Shown here: positions 46,446 to 54,210 of the stretch, piece after piece | Layout: the number at the start of each line of letters is the position of its first letter | Position numbering within the stretch: position 1 is the first letter of the stretch | DNA from: Chloroflexota bacterium | GTDB taxonomy: Bacteria; Chloroflexota; Anaerolineae; Anaerolineales; Villigracilaceae | Direction of reading: 5' to 3' | Assembly: GCA_016223135.1 (NCBI GenBank) | Contig: JACRPQ010000006.1 | Location: 352,800-416,799 of the forward strand | Length of the DNA stretch: 64,000 nucleotides | The notes under the pieces: model-generated | What the model saw: the letters and a program-made list of their open reading frames with translations, nothing else | What the model was told of the DNA's origin: nothing | Databases searched by the model: none | Position numbers and translations under genes: made by a program

Positions 46446-46960
46446 GCGGCAACATCCTTTCTTTTGCGGGAGAAAATCAGCCCGCCCAGCGGCTTGAAGA
46501 CATACCGTTTGAACGTATCCACCACCCAGCCCCAGTGCAGCGCTGTGTGCAAGCCCAGCAAGAGCAGGAACAGATTGGCGGTCATATCGTGCAGCGAACG
46601 CCAGGCAAAGTTGCGCGGCAACTCAATGCCCAGCGAGGGGAATACCGCCTCCGAAATCATGAACCCGGAAAGCATCATCACCGAGCCGTCAATGAACAAC
46701 AGCCAGTTCAGGATGTAATTGATGCGGGTCTGCAAATTCACCCGTCCCATGAAGCGGCGTGAAATCTGCACGATCCAATCCCAACTCAACAGCAAATGGA
46801 CAATCAGCGCAGCAAGCGCGGCGGTCGCCAGCCATTCATGCACGGCAATGCCGCTCGAACGCGGATCCATGGCAATCAAAAACGCGAAAAAGATCGTCAA
46901 ATCAACTGCCAGTTTGACCCGCGTCAAATTTTTGGATGACGAAGATTGAAGTTCAGACAT
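46442..46960 (-). CDS. DUF4405-like membrane cytochrome b-type protein
   Basis: 172 residues from ATG 46960 (CAGGAGGTACT upstream). Four hydrophobic helices, with histidines placed as in small haem-b membrane proteins: IAVHEWLATAALAALIVHLLLSWDW and WRSLHDMTANLFLLLLGLHTALHWGW. This helix-His layout matches DUF4405/cytochrome b561-like proteins, so haem binding and electron transfer are likely but inferred. It is divergent from the small membrane protein at 47279. Confidence 0.8.
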   Translation of the reverse strand: MSELQSSSSKNLTRVKLAVDLTIFFAFLIAMDPRSSGIAVHEWLATAALAALIVHLLLSWDWIVQISRRFMGRVNLQTRINYILNWLLFIDGSVMMLSGFMISEAVFPSLGIELPRNFAWRSLHDMTANLFLLLLGLHTALHWGWVVDTFKRYVFKPLGGLIFSRKRKDVAA

Positions 46961-47183
46961 AGTACCTCCTGTATAAATATCGGCGGATTGTAGCCGCCGC
47001 AAAAACTTAATGGTGAGGAAATTACGTCCGACTTGTGAATATGTTGCGAAGAAAACATTAATTCCGCTCTCATTGAACTGTCACAAATTCCCCATACTTT
47101 TCACACAGACCGTTCACGCCCGAATGGTAAAGTAATCAACGAAATACAACAAAGACCTCTCTACCGTACATTTCTCTCGTGAA

Positions 47184-47240
47184 AAACCCTAAAGGTGGAA
47201 ATTCTCAAATTTACGAAGGGAAGGCAGACCTTTAGGGTTT
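47184..47240 (+). promoter_or_regulatory. 13-bp inverted repeat in the leader of the 47279 gene
   Basis: AAACCCTAAAGGT (47184-47196) and ACCTTTAGGGTTT (47228-47240) form a stem with a 31-nt loop, 38 nt before the start codon. The same palindrome is the terminator-like hairpin at 15697-15725. The rest of the spacer 46961-47183 holds no gene. Confidence 0.5.
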
Positions 47241-47278
47241 CTGTGCACGGTAAAGAAACAAAGACAAGGAGTCTACCT

Positions 47279-47668
47279 ATGAAAAAGTTTTTGCTTACGC
47301 TCTTGGCAGTGGTTGTAATCCTCGGCGCGGCGGCGGGCATCGGTTTCGCCGGTTACCGCATTGGCTACGTTCAAGGCGCCGCCGCAGACGGCAACGCCCC
47401 CTTGTTCATGCGCCCCGACCGCATGAATCCAAATTATATGCCCGGCTTTCGCCGTGACTTCGGTCTCTGGCGGCAGCCCTACCATGCTCCCATGATGGGA
47501 CGCGGCATTTTCGGCTTTAGCCTTTTCACGCCGCTCCGCCTCCTCTGGAACATTGCGGTACTCGCACTCATCGCCTGGTTCGTGTACTGGCTGTTCGCTA
47601 AAAGCGGGTGGCGCATCACGCGTCAGACAAACGAGCCGCAACCGCCCATCTCGAAAACCGACGCATAA
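47279..47668 (+). CDS. Small membrane protein with two helices
   Basis: 129 residues from ATG 47279 (AAGGAGTCTACCT upstream). Helix 1 FLLTLLAVVVILGAAAGIGFAGYRIGYV; a Met/Arg/Pro-rich external stretch (MRPDRMNPNYMPGFRRDFG); helix 2 LLWNIAVLALIAWFVYWLFA; short cytoplasmic tail. Function unknown. With the divergent DUF4405-like gene pair and the two-component system nearby, it may be part of one envelope response. Confidence 0.75.
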   Translation: MKKFLLTLLAVVVILGAAAGIGFAGYRIGYVQGAAADGNAPLFMRPDRMNPNYMPGFRRDFGLWRQPYHAPMMGRGIFGFSLFTPLRLLWNIAVLALIAWFVYWLFAKSGWRITRQTNEPQPPISKTDA

Positions 47669-47670
47669 CC

Positions 47671-47793
47671 AACGTCAGTTCGGGATAAGGATTTCTCACC
47701 GCAAAGACGCGGAGAACGCTGAGAAAACCCAAAAAATCTCTGCGAACTCAACGTCTCGGCAGTAAATTTTCGGACGCGAACGTTTATCCCGAA
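47671..47793. repeat. MITE-like element B
   Basis: Left end AACGTCAGTTCGGGATAAG is identical to element A at 46035; right end TTATCCCGAA (47784-47793) is its inverted partner. The inner part differs from element A. ATAAC occurs just outside both ends, a possible target duplication. It starts directly after the stop codon of the 47279 gene. Confidence 0.6.
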
Positions 47794-47807
47794 TGGAGGT
47801 TAATAAC

Positions 47808-47835
47808 ACAAGACCCTGAACTCACAGGGTCTTGT
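47808..47835. terminator. Perfect hairpin upstream of tRNA-Ser
   Basis: 11-bp stem ACAAGACCCTG / CAGGGTCTTGT with a 6-nt loop. It lacks a T-tract on the plus strand, so termination is uncertain. Confidence 0.4.
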
Positions 47836-47923
47836 CATTATGAGAAGGATAGCGCAAACAGTAAGTCGATTCGATAGATCCCAATACAGGCATGCCACCT
47901 TGCGCCGGCATGATTTTAATTTC

Positions 47924-47932
47924 TGGTATAAT
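47924..47932 (+). promoter_or_regulatory. Extended -10 promoter of tRNA-Ser
   Basis: TGG-TATAAT, 14 bases before the tRNA 5' end; no consensus -35. Confidence 0.65.
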
Positions 47933-47946
47933 GCCCGTCGCTCTTT

Positions 47947-48036
47947 GGAGAGGTCGCGTAGTCCGGTTTAGCGCGCACGCCTGGAGAGCGTGTTTCCCGA
48001 AAGGGAACGCGGGTTCAAATCCCGCCCTCTCCGCCA
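47947..48036 (+). tRNA. serT: tRNA-Ser (anticodon GGA)
   Basis: Acceptor GGAGAGG pairs with CCTCTCC, followed by discriminator G and encoded CCA. The anticodon stem is CACGC / GCGTG with loop CTGGAGA, giving anticodon GGA, which reads UCC/UCU serine codons. A long variable arm (TTTCCCGAAAGGGAA) as expected for class II tRNA-Ser, and a T arm GCGGGTTCAAATCCCGC. The gene symbol is only a convenient label; subtype naming differs among species. Its own terminator follows seven bases later. Confidence 0.95.
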
Positions 48037-48042
48037 GAGAAA

Positions 48043-48064
48043 ACGCCCTCCCCAGGGCGTTTTT
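48043..48064 (+). terminator. Terminator of tRNA-Ser
   Basis: Stem ACGCCCT-CCCC-AGGGCGT followed by TTTT. Confidence 0.85.
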
Positions 48065-48103
48065 GCTTTCATGGGAACGCGCGCCCCCATTCAGGGGATG
48101 GTA

Positions 48104-48160
48104 TTCAAATCCCGCCCTCTCCGCCAGAGAAAACGCCCTCCCCAGAGCGTTTTTGCTTTC
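48104..48160 (+). repeat. Duplicated tRNA-Ser 3' end with terminator
   Basis: 57 nt identical, except for one base, to 48014-48070: T-arm 3' half, acceptor 3' strand, CCA and the terminator hairpin (which here carries the mismatch). GGGAACGCG at 48073-48081 also echoes the tRNA variable arm/T-stem, with an inserted CCCCCATTCAGGGG hairpin between. It cannot form a tRNA. Confidence 0.8.
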
Positions 48161-48292
48161 CAGAGGAGGCGATTTCTTCGCTGCACTCGCAATGACAGCA
48201 TGACACAGTTACAGGGCGGACGTACTCTAATGTCCGCTGACATGTTTGGGGGCATACGTTATGGTTTTCTCAAAGTCTGGATACGAGCCTCC

Positions 48293-48377
48293 TTTGTACA
48301 CGGATTTCGCGGAATGAACGGATTTCTTTCCGTTTTTCACGGAGAATTCCGCATCATCCGTGCGATCCGTGTACAAA
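48293..48377. repeat. Long imperfect hairpin, ATCCGTG motif
   Basis: Outer arms TTTGTACACGGAT (48293-48305) and ATCCGTGTACAAA (48365-48377) are perfect over 13 bp, with GGAAT/ATTCC and AACGGA/TCCGTT inner pairings. It lies in the spacer before smpB; no gene is seen from 48161 to 48445. Confidence 0.65.
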
Positions 48378-48445
48378 AATTGATTCCGTCGAGCGATAAT
48401 GAGAAAGCCATAGCACACGTTCAGCAGGAACAGTCAAACAAGCGG

Positions 48446-48451
48446 TAAAAT
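48446..48451 (+). promoter_or_regulatory. -10 box abutting smpB (leaderless candidate)
   Basis: TAAAAT with seven bases to ATG 48459 and no Shine-Dalgarno sequence. Confidence 0.5.
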
Positions 48452-48458
48452 CAATACC

Positions 48459-48917
48459 ATGACTGAAGACATTAAAGTGGTTGCCACCAATCGAAAGGCT
48501 GGGTTCGAATACTTCCTGCTCGACAAGATCGAAGCAGGAATTGCCCTGCAGGGCAGCGAAATTAAATCCATTCGCGCCGGGCAAATCAGCATACAGGAAT
48601 CCTATGTGGAAATCGAAAATGGCGAACAAGCCTTCCTCGTCGAGGCGCACATTGCCCCCTACGAACAAGCCAACCGCTTCAACCATGACCCGCGCCGCAA
48701 ACGCCGCCTGCTCCTCCACAAAAAGGAAATTCGCAAACTGTGGGACCAGGTGCGCATCAAAGGCATGACCATCGTGCCGACCCGCGTCTACCTCAAGAAC
48801 GGGCGCGCCAAAGTCGAAATTGCGCTGGCAAAAGGCAAAAAGGCTTACGATAAACGCGCTTCCATCGCCAAACGCGACGAAGCCCGCAGCGCCGAACGCG
48901 AAACCCGCGTACGCTAA
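48459..48917 (+). CDS. smpB: SsrA-binding protein SmpB
   Basis: 152 residues, normal length. It carries tmRNA to stalled ribosomes. The beta-barrel signatures KAGFEYFLLDKIEAGIALQGSEIKS, HIAPYEQANRFNHDPRRKRRLLLHKKEI and the basic tail KGKKAYDKRASIAKRDEARSAER are all present. No tmRNA gene is seen beside it. The start lacks a ribosome-binding site. Confidence 0.97.
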   Translation: MTEDIKVVATNRKAGFEYFLLDKIEAGIALQGSEIKSIRAGQISIQESYVEIENGEQAFLVEAHIAPYEQANRFNHDPRRKRRLLLHKKEIRKLWDQVRIKGMTIVPTRVYLKNGRAKVEIALAKGKKAYDKRASIAKRDEARSAERETRVR

Positions 48918-48951
48918 CCCATCACCCCGCAAGTCAACGAAAGAACATACC

Positions 48952-49728
48952 ATGCCCCCTTCCACCATTGGCGGTATCAACAGGCTCCCTGAACCTCAAA
49001 AAAGGGAAATCTACGCCCGCTACATCCCTGCGGAACTCATCCAACGCTTCCATCTCTCGGACCTGGTACAGAATCATGAACTCCTGCAATTCCGCTACGC
49101 CGAAGGCTCCAGCGATGTGGAAATGAGGCTCTACCATCAGGCAGGCTTCCCTGACCCCGTCCTCTACGCCCACCTGACAGATACCCTCAACGGGCAGATT
49201 CACGTTCTGCTCTACATCCTCAACGACCCCGACTCCCCCCGCTTCGACGTGGACAAAATGCCCGACGGAAACTCCACCCGTTTCGGCATCCAAAGTCGCA
49301 ACCTTGAAGCCGAACTCGCCGCCATGCGGGCTGGCTTGGCGCCCGGTCAGGTGCGGCGCGGCTTGCATCTCTTCAAACAAGCTGTGGCAAAGTTCGAGGA
49401 ATTCGTCGTCAGCCTGGGGCACGACATGTACTTTGCCGAACCGCTTTACTATCACAACGCCGTCATCTTCGAGCGGCACGGATTCAGTTATCAGATGGGA
49501 AAACGCCGCATGGAGAGTATCCACCTCGGGTTTATGGAGGGAGGCGAACTTCGTCAAAAGTTGGACGGCTCCACACCCTTCCGTTCCCCCGAAGCGGCGA
49601 ACAGCATCCGCCTGCGCTCATGGGCAATCCACGACGGCATTCTGGGGGAGCCGTTCACCAACGTGACCATGTACAAGTATGTGGGCAAATCGGCGGGGTT
49701 GAACACCACCCCCGGCTGCAACTGGTGA
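48952..49728 (+). CDS. Conserved protein of unknown function
   Basis: 258 residues from ATG 48952. No signal peptide, membrane helix or known motif. Conserved-looking blocks are RYIPAELIQRFHLSDLVQNHELLQFRYAEGSSDVEMRLYHQ, LLYILNDPDSPRFDVDKMPDG and FAEPLYYHNAVIFERHGFSYQMGKRRM. His/Tyr/Asp-rich stretches could bind a metal or nucleotide, but this is only suggestive. Tandem with smpB (34-base gap), convergent with the M24 peptidase. Confidence 0.75.
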   Translation: MPPSTIGGINRLPEPQKREIYARYIPAELIQRFHLSDLVQNHELLQFRYAEGSSDVEMRLYHQAGFPDPVLYAHLTDTLNGQIHVLLYILNDPDSPRFDVDKMPDGNSTRFGIQSRNLEAELAAMRAGLAPGQVRRGLHLFKQAVAKFEEFVVSLGHDMYFAEPLYYHNAVIFERHGFSYQMGKRRMESIHLGFMEGGELRQKLDGSTPFRSPEAANSIRLRSWAIHDGILGEPFTNVTMYKYVGKSAGLNTTPGCNW

Positions 49729-49735
49729 CGCCCTT

Positions 49736-50842
49736 TTACCCCACCACCCTTATTTCCCTCGGCATATCCGAAAGCACATCCGCGCCGGTTGCGGTGATGA
49801 CCACATTATCCTCGATGCGCACGCCGTTCCGCCCCGGCAGATAAATGCCCGGCTCCACCGTGAACGCCATGCCAGGCTCCAGAATTTGCATGTTGTCGCC
49901 GCGCATGTAGGGGTCTTCGTGTCCTTCCATGCCGATGCCGTGTCCGGTGCGGTGTGTGAAGTACTTTCCGTACCCTGCCCTCTCGATGACCTCGCGTGCG
50001 GCTTTATCCACGTCGGCGCATGGCACGCCGGGCTTGGCGGCGGCGCGCCCGGCGGCGCTTGCCTCCTGCACAATCTTGTGAATCTTCTGATATTCGGCGT
50101 CCACCTCGCCCACCGCAAAAGTGCGCGTCAGGTCGGAGATGTAGCCGTCATACGCCGCGCCCCAGTCCACCACCAGCAGGTCGCCTGCCTGCAGTTTACG
50201 GTCGGATGGCGAGGCGTGCGGGTTCGCCGAATTCGGTCCGGCAGAGACGATGGGACTGAACGGCATCTCCGGCTCGGAGCCGTGACGCAGTAACTGCATC
50301 ACCAACTCGGCGGCGAGTTCCTTTTCCGTCATGCCGATTTTGATTTGTGGAATGACCGCCTCGAGCGCAGACTGGGCAATTTGCACCGCCCTGCGCATCG
50401 CTTCGACCTCCGCCGCATCCTTCCTCAACCGCAACCCAGCCAACACATCACTTGCATCGGGGAATTCGGCTTCGGGCGCGCTGGCTTTGACATACTGGAA
50501 TTCCAGCAAACGCAAAGCGCGCGGCTCGACGCCAATCCGCTTCCCATCCAGACCGAGAGCCTGGACCGCCTTCCGAAACACCTCCCCCCACCCCGACGGA
50601 TTCTCGCCATACGCGAACACCTGCAGCGCATACGGCAGAGACGCCACCTTCTGCAGTTCCAACTCCGGCAGTACGAGGGCAGGAGTCTGGTCTTTTGCCG
50701 CGAACAGGACGACCGGGCGTTCCATCAGGTGAAAACTCAGCCCGCTCAGATATTTCAGCGTAGGACCAGGATTGAGAATCACGGCATCCAGGTCCGAGGT
50801 CCGCAGAGAGGCGTTGAGTTTGTCAAAGCGGGTTTGAGTCAT
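49736..50842 (-). CDS. pepQ: Xaa-Pro dipeptidase/aminopeptidase (M24 family)
   Basis: 368 residues from ATG 50842 (CAGGAGACTCCC upstream). An N-terminal creatinase-like domain precedes a pita-bread domain. Dinuclear-metal ligands are recognisable: Asp in VVDWGAAYDGYISDLTRTF, His in HRTGHGIGMEGHEDPY, Glu in FTVEPGIYLPG, and Glu in GVRIEDNVVIT. It releases N-terminal residues ahead of proline in the cytoplasm. Its start overlaps the SDR gene end by 20 nt. The symbol is by family similarity. Confidence 0.93.
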   Translation of the reverse strand: MTQTRFDKLNASLRTSDLDAVILNPGPTLKYLSGLSFHLMERPVVLFAAKDQTPALVLPELELQKVASLPYALQVFAYGENPSGWGEVFRKAVQALGLDGKRIGVEPRALRLLEFQYVKASAPEAEFPDASDVLAGLRLRKDAAEVEAMRRAVQIAQSALEAVIPQIKIGMTEKELAAELVMQLLRHGSEPEMPFSPIVSAGPNSANPHASPSDRKLQAGDLLVVDWGAAYDGYISDLTRTFAVGEVDAEYQKIHKIVQEASAAGRAAAKPGVPCADVDKAAREVIERAGYGKYFTHRTGHGIGMEGHEDPYMRGDNMQILEPGMAFTVEPGIYLPGRNGVRIEDNVVITATGADVLSDMPREIRVVG

Positions 50843-51662
50843 GGGAGTCTCCTGAATCCAAACGGTGATTGAGGCGGCTGAAGAGGTAGAGTATCCAATC
50901 CACCACAACGGGGAAGAGCGTATCGAAGCCGGTGATGATGCGGAACCACCAGGGGATGACCAGCGTGCGGCGCGGACGTTTCGCCACGTCCACCACACGC
51001 TTGGCGACGTAGGCGGAGGTCAGGTGCGAGTAGGGCAGACGTTTGATGGTTTCGCGCGATTTTGTGTGTTTGAGTTTTTTGCCGAATTCGGTGACGGCGG
51101 GACCCGGATAGATACCGCTGACGTGAATGCCGAAGGGATGCACTTCGCGGCGCAGAGCGTCGGTGAAGGCGCGCACGCCGTATTTGCCGGCTGAGTAGGT
51201 GGTGATGAGCGGCGGGGAAATCAGCCCCGCCACCGACACCATGTTGATGATGTGACCCTGACGCCGTTTGAGCATGTGCGGCAGCACTTCGCGCGTGACC
51301 AGCATGGTGCCGATGAGATTGACGCGGATGATGGTTTCGATGCTGCGCTCGGGGTCGAGGTTTTCAAACCAGTCAATGCTGCCAAAGCCGGCGTTGTTGA
51401 AGAGGATGTCAATGTGTTCGTAGATGTCGAGCGCGGTCTGCACCATGACTTTGATTTCGGCAGTGACGTTCAAATCCACCGGCACGGCGAGCGCCTCGCC
51501 GCCGGCGCTTTGGATTTCGGCTGCCAGCGCCTGAAGGCGGTCAAGCCGGCGGGCAGCCAATACCACTTTGCATCCTTCCTTTGCAAACAGACGGGCAGCA
51601 TCCTCCCCAAAACCGGAAGAAGCGCCGGTGATAAGAACGACTTTATCTTTCAAAGCAATCAT
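50823..51662 (-). CDS. Short-chain dehydrogenase/reductase with C-terminal membrane segment
   Basis: 279 residues. Rossmann motif TGASSGFGEDAA, NNAG (FNNAGFGS), catalytic Ser in MVSVAGL and YSAGKYG (YxxxK). A basic ARRLDRL after beta-2 suggests NADP(H) preference. The C-terminal WWFRIITGFDTLFPVVVDWILYLF is hydrophobic enough to sit on or in the membrane, as in lipid-acting SDRs. The substrate is unknown. Confidence 0.9.
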   Translation of the reverse strand: MIALKDKVVLITGASSGFGEDAARLFAKEGCKVVLAARRLDRLQALAAEIQSAGGEALAVPVDLNVTAEIKVMVQTALDIYEHIDILFNNAGFGSIDWFENLDPERSIETIIRVNLIGTMLVTREVLPHMLKRRQGHIINMVSVAGLISPPLITTYSAGKYGVRAFTDALRREVHPFGIHVSGIYPGPAVTEFGKKLKHTKSRETIKRLPYSHLTSAYVAKRVVDVAKRPRRTLVIPWWFRIITGFDTLFPVVVDWILYLFSRLNHRLDSGDSHDSNPL

Positions 51663-51688
51663 GTACCCTCGTTATCAGGTCGAAAGTC

Positions 51689-51730
51689 AAAAATCAAACG
51701 TCGAAAATCAGAAAGACCTTCGACGTTTGA
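51689..51730 (-). terminator. Intrinsic terminator of lon
   Basis: 12-bp arms TTCGACGTTTGA (51719-51730) and TCAAACGTCGAA (51694-51705); on the minus strand the hairpin is followed by TTTTTGAC. It is built from GTCGAAAGTC-like repeated units. Confidence 0.75.
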
Positions 51731-51734
51731 CTTT

Positions 51735-54209
51735 CTATTGTTCTTCTTCGCTCTCTTCGTTCTTCTGCTTGCGTGGGCGCGGCGGCTCCACCGTCACCTC
51801 CGGCGAGAGGGCGATTTTCAACACGTCATCCATGTGTTTGACCGGCACAATCTTCAACTCGCTGCGGGCGGCTTTGGGCAAGTCCACCAGGTCTTTGAGG
51901 TTTTTCTCCGGCAGGATGACCACCTTCAAGCCGGCGCGATGGGCGGCAAGCACTTTCTCGCGCACGCCGCCGATGGGCAGCACCCGTCCGCGCAGGGTGA
52001 TTTCGCCGGTCATCCCCACGTCTTTGTAGACCGGGCGTCCCGTCAACGCGGAGATGATGGCGGTCGCTATGGTAATCCCAGCCGAGGGTCCATCCTTGGG
52101 GATGGCGCCTTCCGGCATGTGAACATGGATGTCCATGCGTTCAAAGACTTCCATGTCAATATTCAACTGCGCGGCGCGCGATTTGGTGTACGTCAGCGCC
52201 GCCTGACCGGATTCCTGCATTACCTCGCCCATCTGTCCGGTCATTTGCAGCGAGCCCTTGCCTTCCAACACCGCCACTTCCACCGGCATGATTTCGCCGC
52301 CGTTTTCCGTCCACGCCAGCGAGGTGACCACTCCCACCTCGTCCTCGCGCTCGGCTTCAGGCTGGAAGAATTGCTGCGGTCCGAGCAGTTTCTCCACCGC
52401 CTCGGCAGTAATGACCTGCGGGAACTTCTTCCCTTCCGCCTTCAGGCGCGCCACCTTACGGCAGACTTTACCGATCTCGCGCTCCAAATTGCGGACGCCC
52501 GCTTCATAGGTGTACTCGCGGATGATGCGCCGGATCGCTTCCACCTCAAACTGAAGGTTGATCCCGTCCAATCCATTTTCTTCAATCTGACGCGGAATCA
52601 AGTAACGGTTGGCAATCTCCAGTTTCTCTTCTTCGATATAGCCGGGAAACTCGATGACTTCCATGCGGTCGAGCAGCGCCGGCGGGATGCTGCCCAGGTA
52701 ATTGGCGGTCGTCACGAACACGACCTTCGAGAGGTCGAACGGCAGTTCGAGGTAATGATCGCTGAAGGCGTGGTTCTGTTCCGGGTCCAGCACTTCGAGC
52801 ATCGCCGAGGCGGGATCGCCGCGAAAGTCCGAATATAGTTTATCAATCTCATCCAGCATGAACAGCGGGTTGGACGTCCCCGCCCGCTTCATGGTCTGGA
52901 TGATGCGTCCGGGCAGTGCGCCGATGTAGGTGCGGCGGTGTCCGCGAATTTCCGCCTCGTCCCGCACGCCGCCCAGTGAGACGCGCACGAACTTGCGCCC
53001 CAGCGCTTCGGCAATCGAACGCCCCAGCGAGGTCTTGCCGGTGCCGGGCGGACCGACGAAGCATAAAATGGGCTGGCGTTCCTTCTTGGGTTTGAGCGAA
53101 CGGACGGCGATGTACTCCAGGATGCGCTCTTTGGCTTTCTTCAAGCCGTAATGGTCACGGTCCAGGATTTTTGCGGCGTTCTTCACGTCGAGATTGTCCG
53201 GCGTATAGACCGACCAGGGCAATTCCACAATCCAGTCAATGTATGAGCGGATGATGCCCACTTCGGGCGCCATCGGCGGCATCTGACTCAGGCGTTCCAA
53301 CTCCTTGAGCGCCACCGCCTTCGGTTCGGGAGGCAGGTTTGCCGCCTCGATTTTCTTCCGCAATTCATCGGCGTCTTTGGTAAAGACATCGCCCTCCCCC
53401 AGTTCGTTTTGAATCTGCCGCATTTGCTCGCGCAGATAAAATTCCCGCTGACTGCGGTCCACTTCATCCTGCACGCGCGCGTGGATTTCGTCTTCCAGTT
53501 CCAGCACATCCACTTCCTGCGCCAGAATCTTGTTCAATGCCTGCAGACGTTCACGCACATCGAGGATCATGAGCAGGTTCTGCTTTATTTCGTATTTCAA
53601 CGCCAGCGAGGTGGCAATCATATCCGCCAGCCAGCCGGGCTCCGAGATGTTCAACGCAAAGAGATGCGCCTCTTCAGGGATGGTGCGGTCCAACTGCACA
53701 CAGCGGTCGAACAGGTCAAGCGCCGAGCGCATGAGCGCCTGCGTTTGGCGGTCGGCGGTGGGAGGTTCGTGAACGACGCGGGCGCGCACCACCAAATACG
53801 GCGTCGTGCGGACGAATTCCACCACTTCCACGCGGCGGCGTCCCTGTACCAGGGCGGAACGCGAACCGTCCGGCATCGCCAGCAGGCGTCCCACCGCCAG
53901 TTCCACACCCACCGGCAGGAAGTCATTCACGCCGGGGCGGTCCTGTTCGGGGTCGGTCTGCGTCAACCCGATGACGGTCAGCCCTTTGCGCTGCGCTTCT
54001 TCCACCGCAAGCAGAGAGCCCTCGCGCCCCACAAAAATGGGCGAAACCATGTGCGGGAAAATAATCAAGTCGCGCAGCGGCAAAACTGCGGCTTCGATCA
54101 TGCCATCGGCATCCGGCTCGCGGTTGGGAATGCGATACAACTCCTCCGTGCGCTGCGAGAGGGTCAGATCAAAATCTTCTTCTTCGTACCATTCTTTTGG
54201 ATGACTCAT
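51735..54209 (-). CDS. lon: ATP-dependent protease La (Lon)
   Basis: 824 residues from ATG 54209 (GGAGAGGT upstream). N-terminal substrate-binding LAN domain ([21 protein letters not shown]), coiled-coil middle, AAA+ module with Walker [12 protein letters not shown] and Walker [10 protein letters not shown], and a C-terminal protease domain with the Ser-Lys dyad (Ser in [12 protein letters not shown], Lys in [13 protein letters not shown]). It degrades misfolded and regulatory proteins. It follows folC with one base between. Confidence 0.97.
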   Translation of the reverse strand: MSHPKEWYEEEDFDLTLSQRTEELYRIPNREPDADGMIEAAVLPLRDLIIFPHMVSPIFVGREGSLLAVEEAQRKGLTVIGLTQTDPEQDRPGVNDFLPVGVELAVGRLLAMPDGSRSALVQGRRRVEVVEFVRTTPYLVVRARVVHEPPTADRQTQALMRSALDLFDRCVQLDRTIPEEAHLFALNISEPGWLADMIATSLALKYEIKQNLLMILDVRERLQALNKILAQEVDVLELEDEIHARVQDEVDRSQREFYLREQMRQIQNELGEGDVFTKDADELRKKIEAANLPPEPKAVALKELERLSQMPPMAPEVGIIRSYIDWIVELPWSVYTPDNLDVKNAAKILDRDHYGLKKAKERILEYIAVRSLKPKKERQPILCFVGPPGTGKTSLGRSIAEALGRKFVRVSLGGVRDEAEIRGHRRTYIGALPGRIIQTMKRAGTSNPLFMLDEIDKLYSDFRGDPASAMLEVLDPEQNHAFSDHYLELPFDLSKVVFVTTANYLGSIPPALLDRMEVIEFPGYIEEEKLEIANRYLIPRQIEENGLDGINLQFEVEAIRRIIREYTYEAGVRNLEREIGKVCRKVARLKAEGKKFPQVITAEAVEKLLGPQQFFQPEAEREDEVGVVTSLAWTENGGEIMPVEVAVLEGKGSLQMTGQMGEVMQESGQAALTYTKSRAAQLNIDMEVFERMDIHVHMPEGAIPKDGPSAGITIATAIISALTGRPVYKDVGMTGEITLRGRVLPIGGVREKVLAAHRAGLKVVILPEKNLKDLVDLPKAARSELKIVPVKHMDDVLKIALSPEVTVEPPRPRKQKNEESEEEQ

Positions 54210-54210
54210 A

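Noticed and set aside
47947..48160. Prophage or genomic-island attachment site still carrying an island
   Set aside because: The duplicated ends are less than 100 bases apart and no integrase or phage gene lies in the window.
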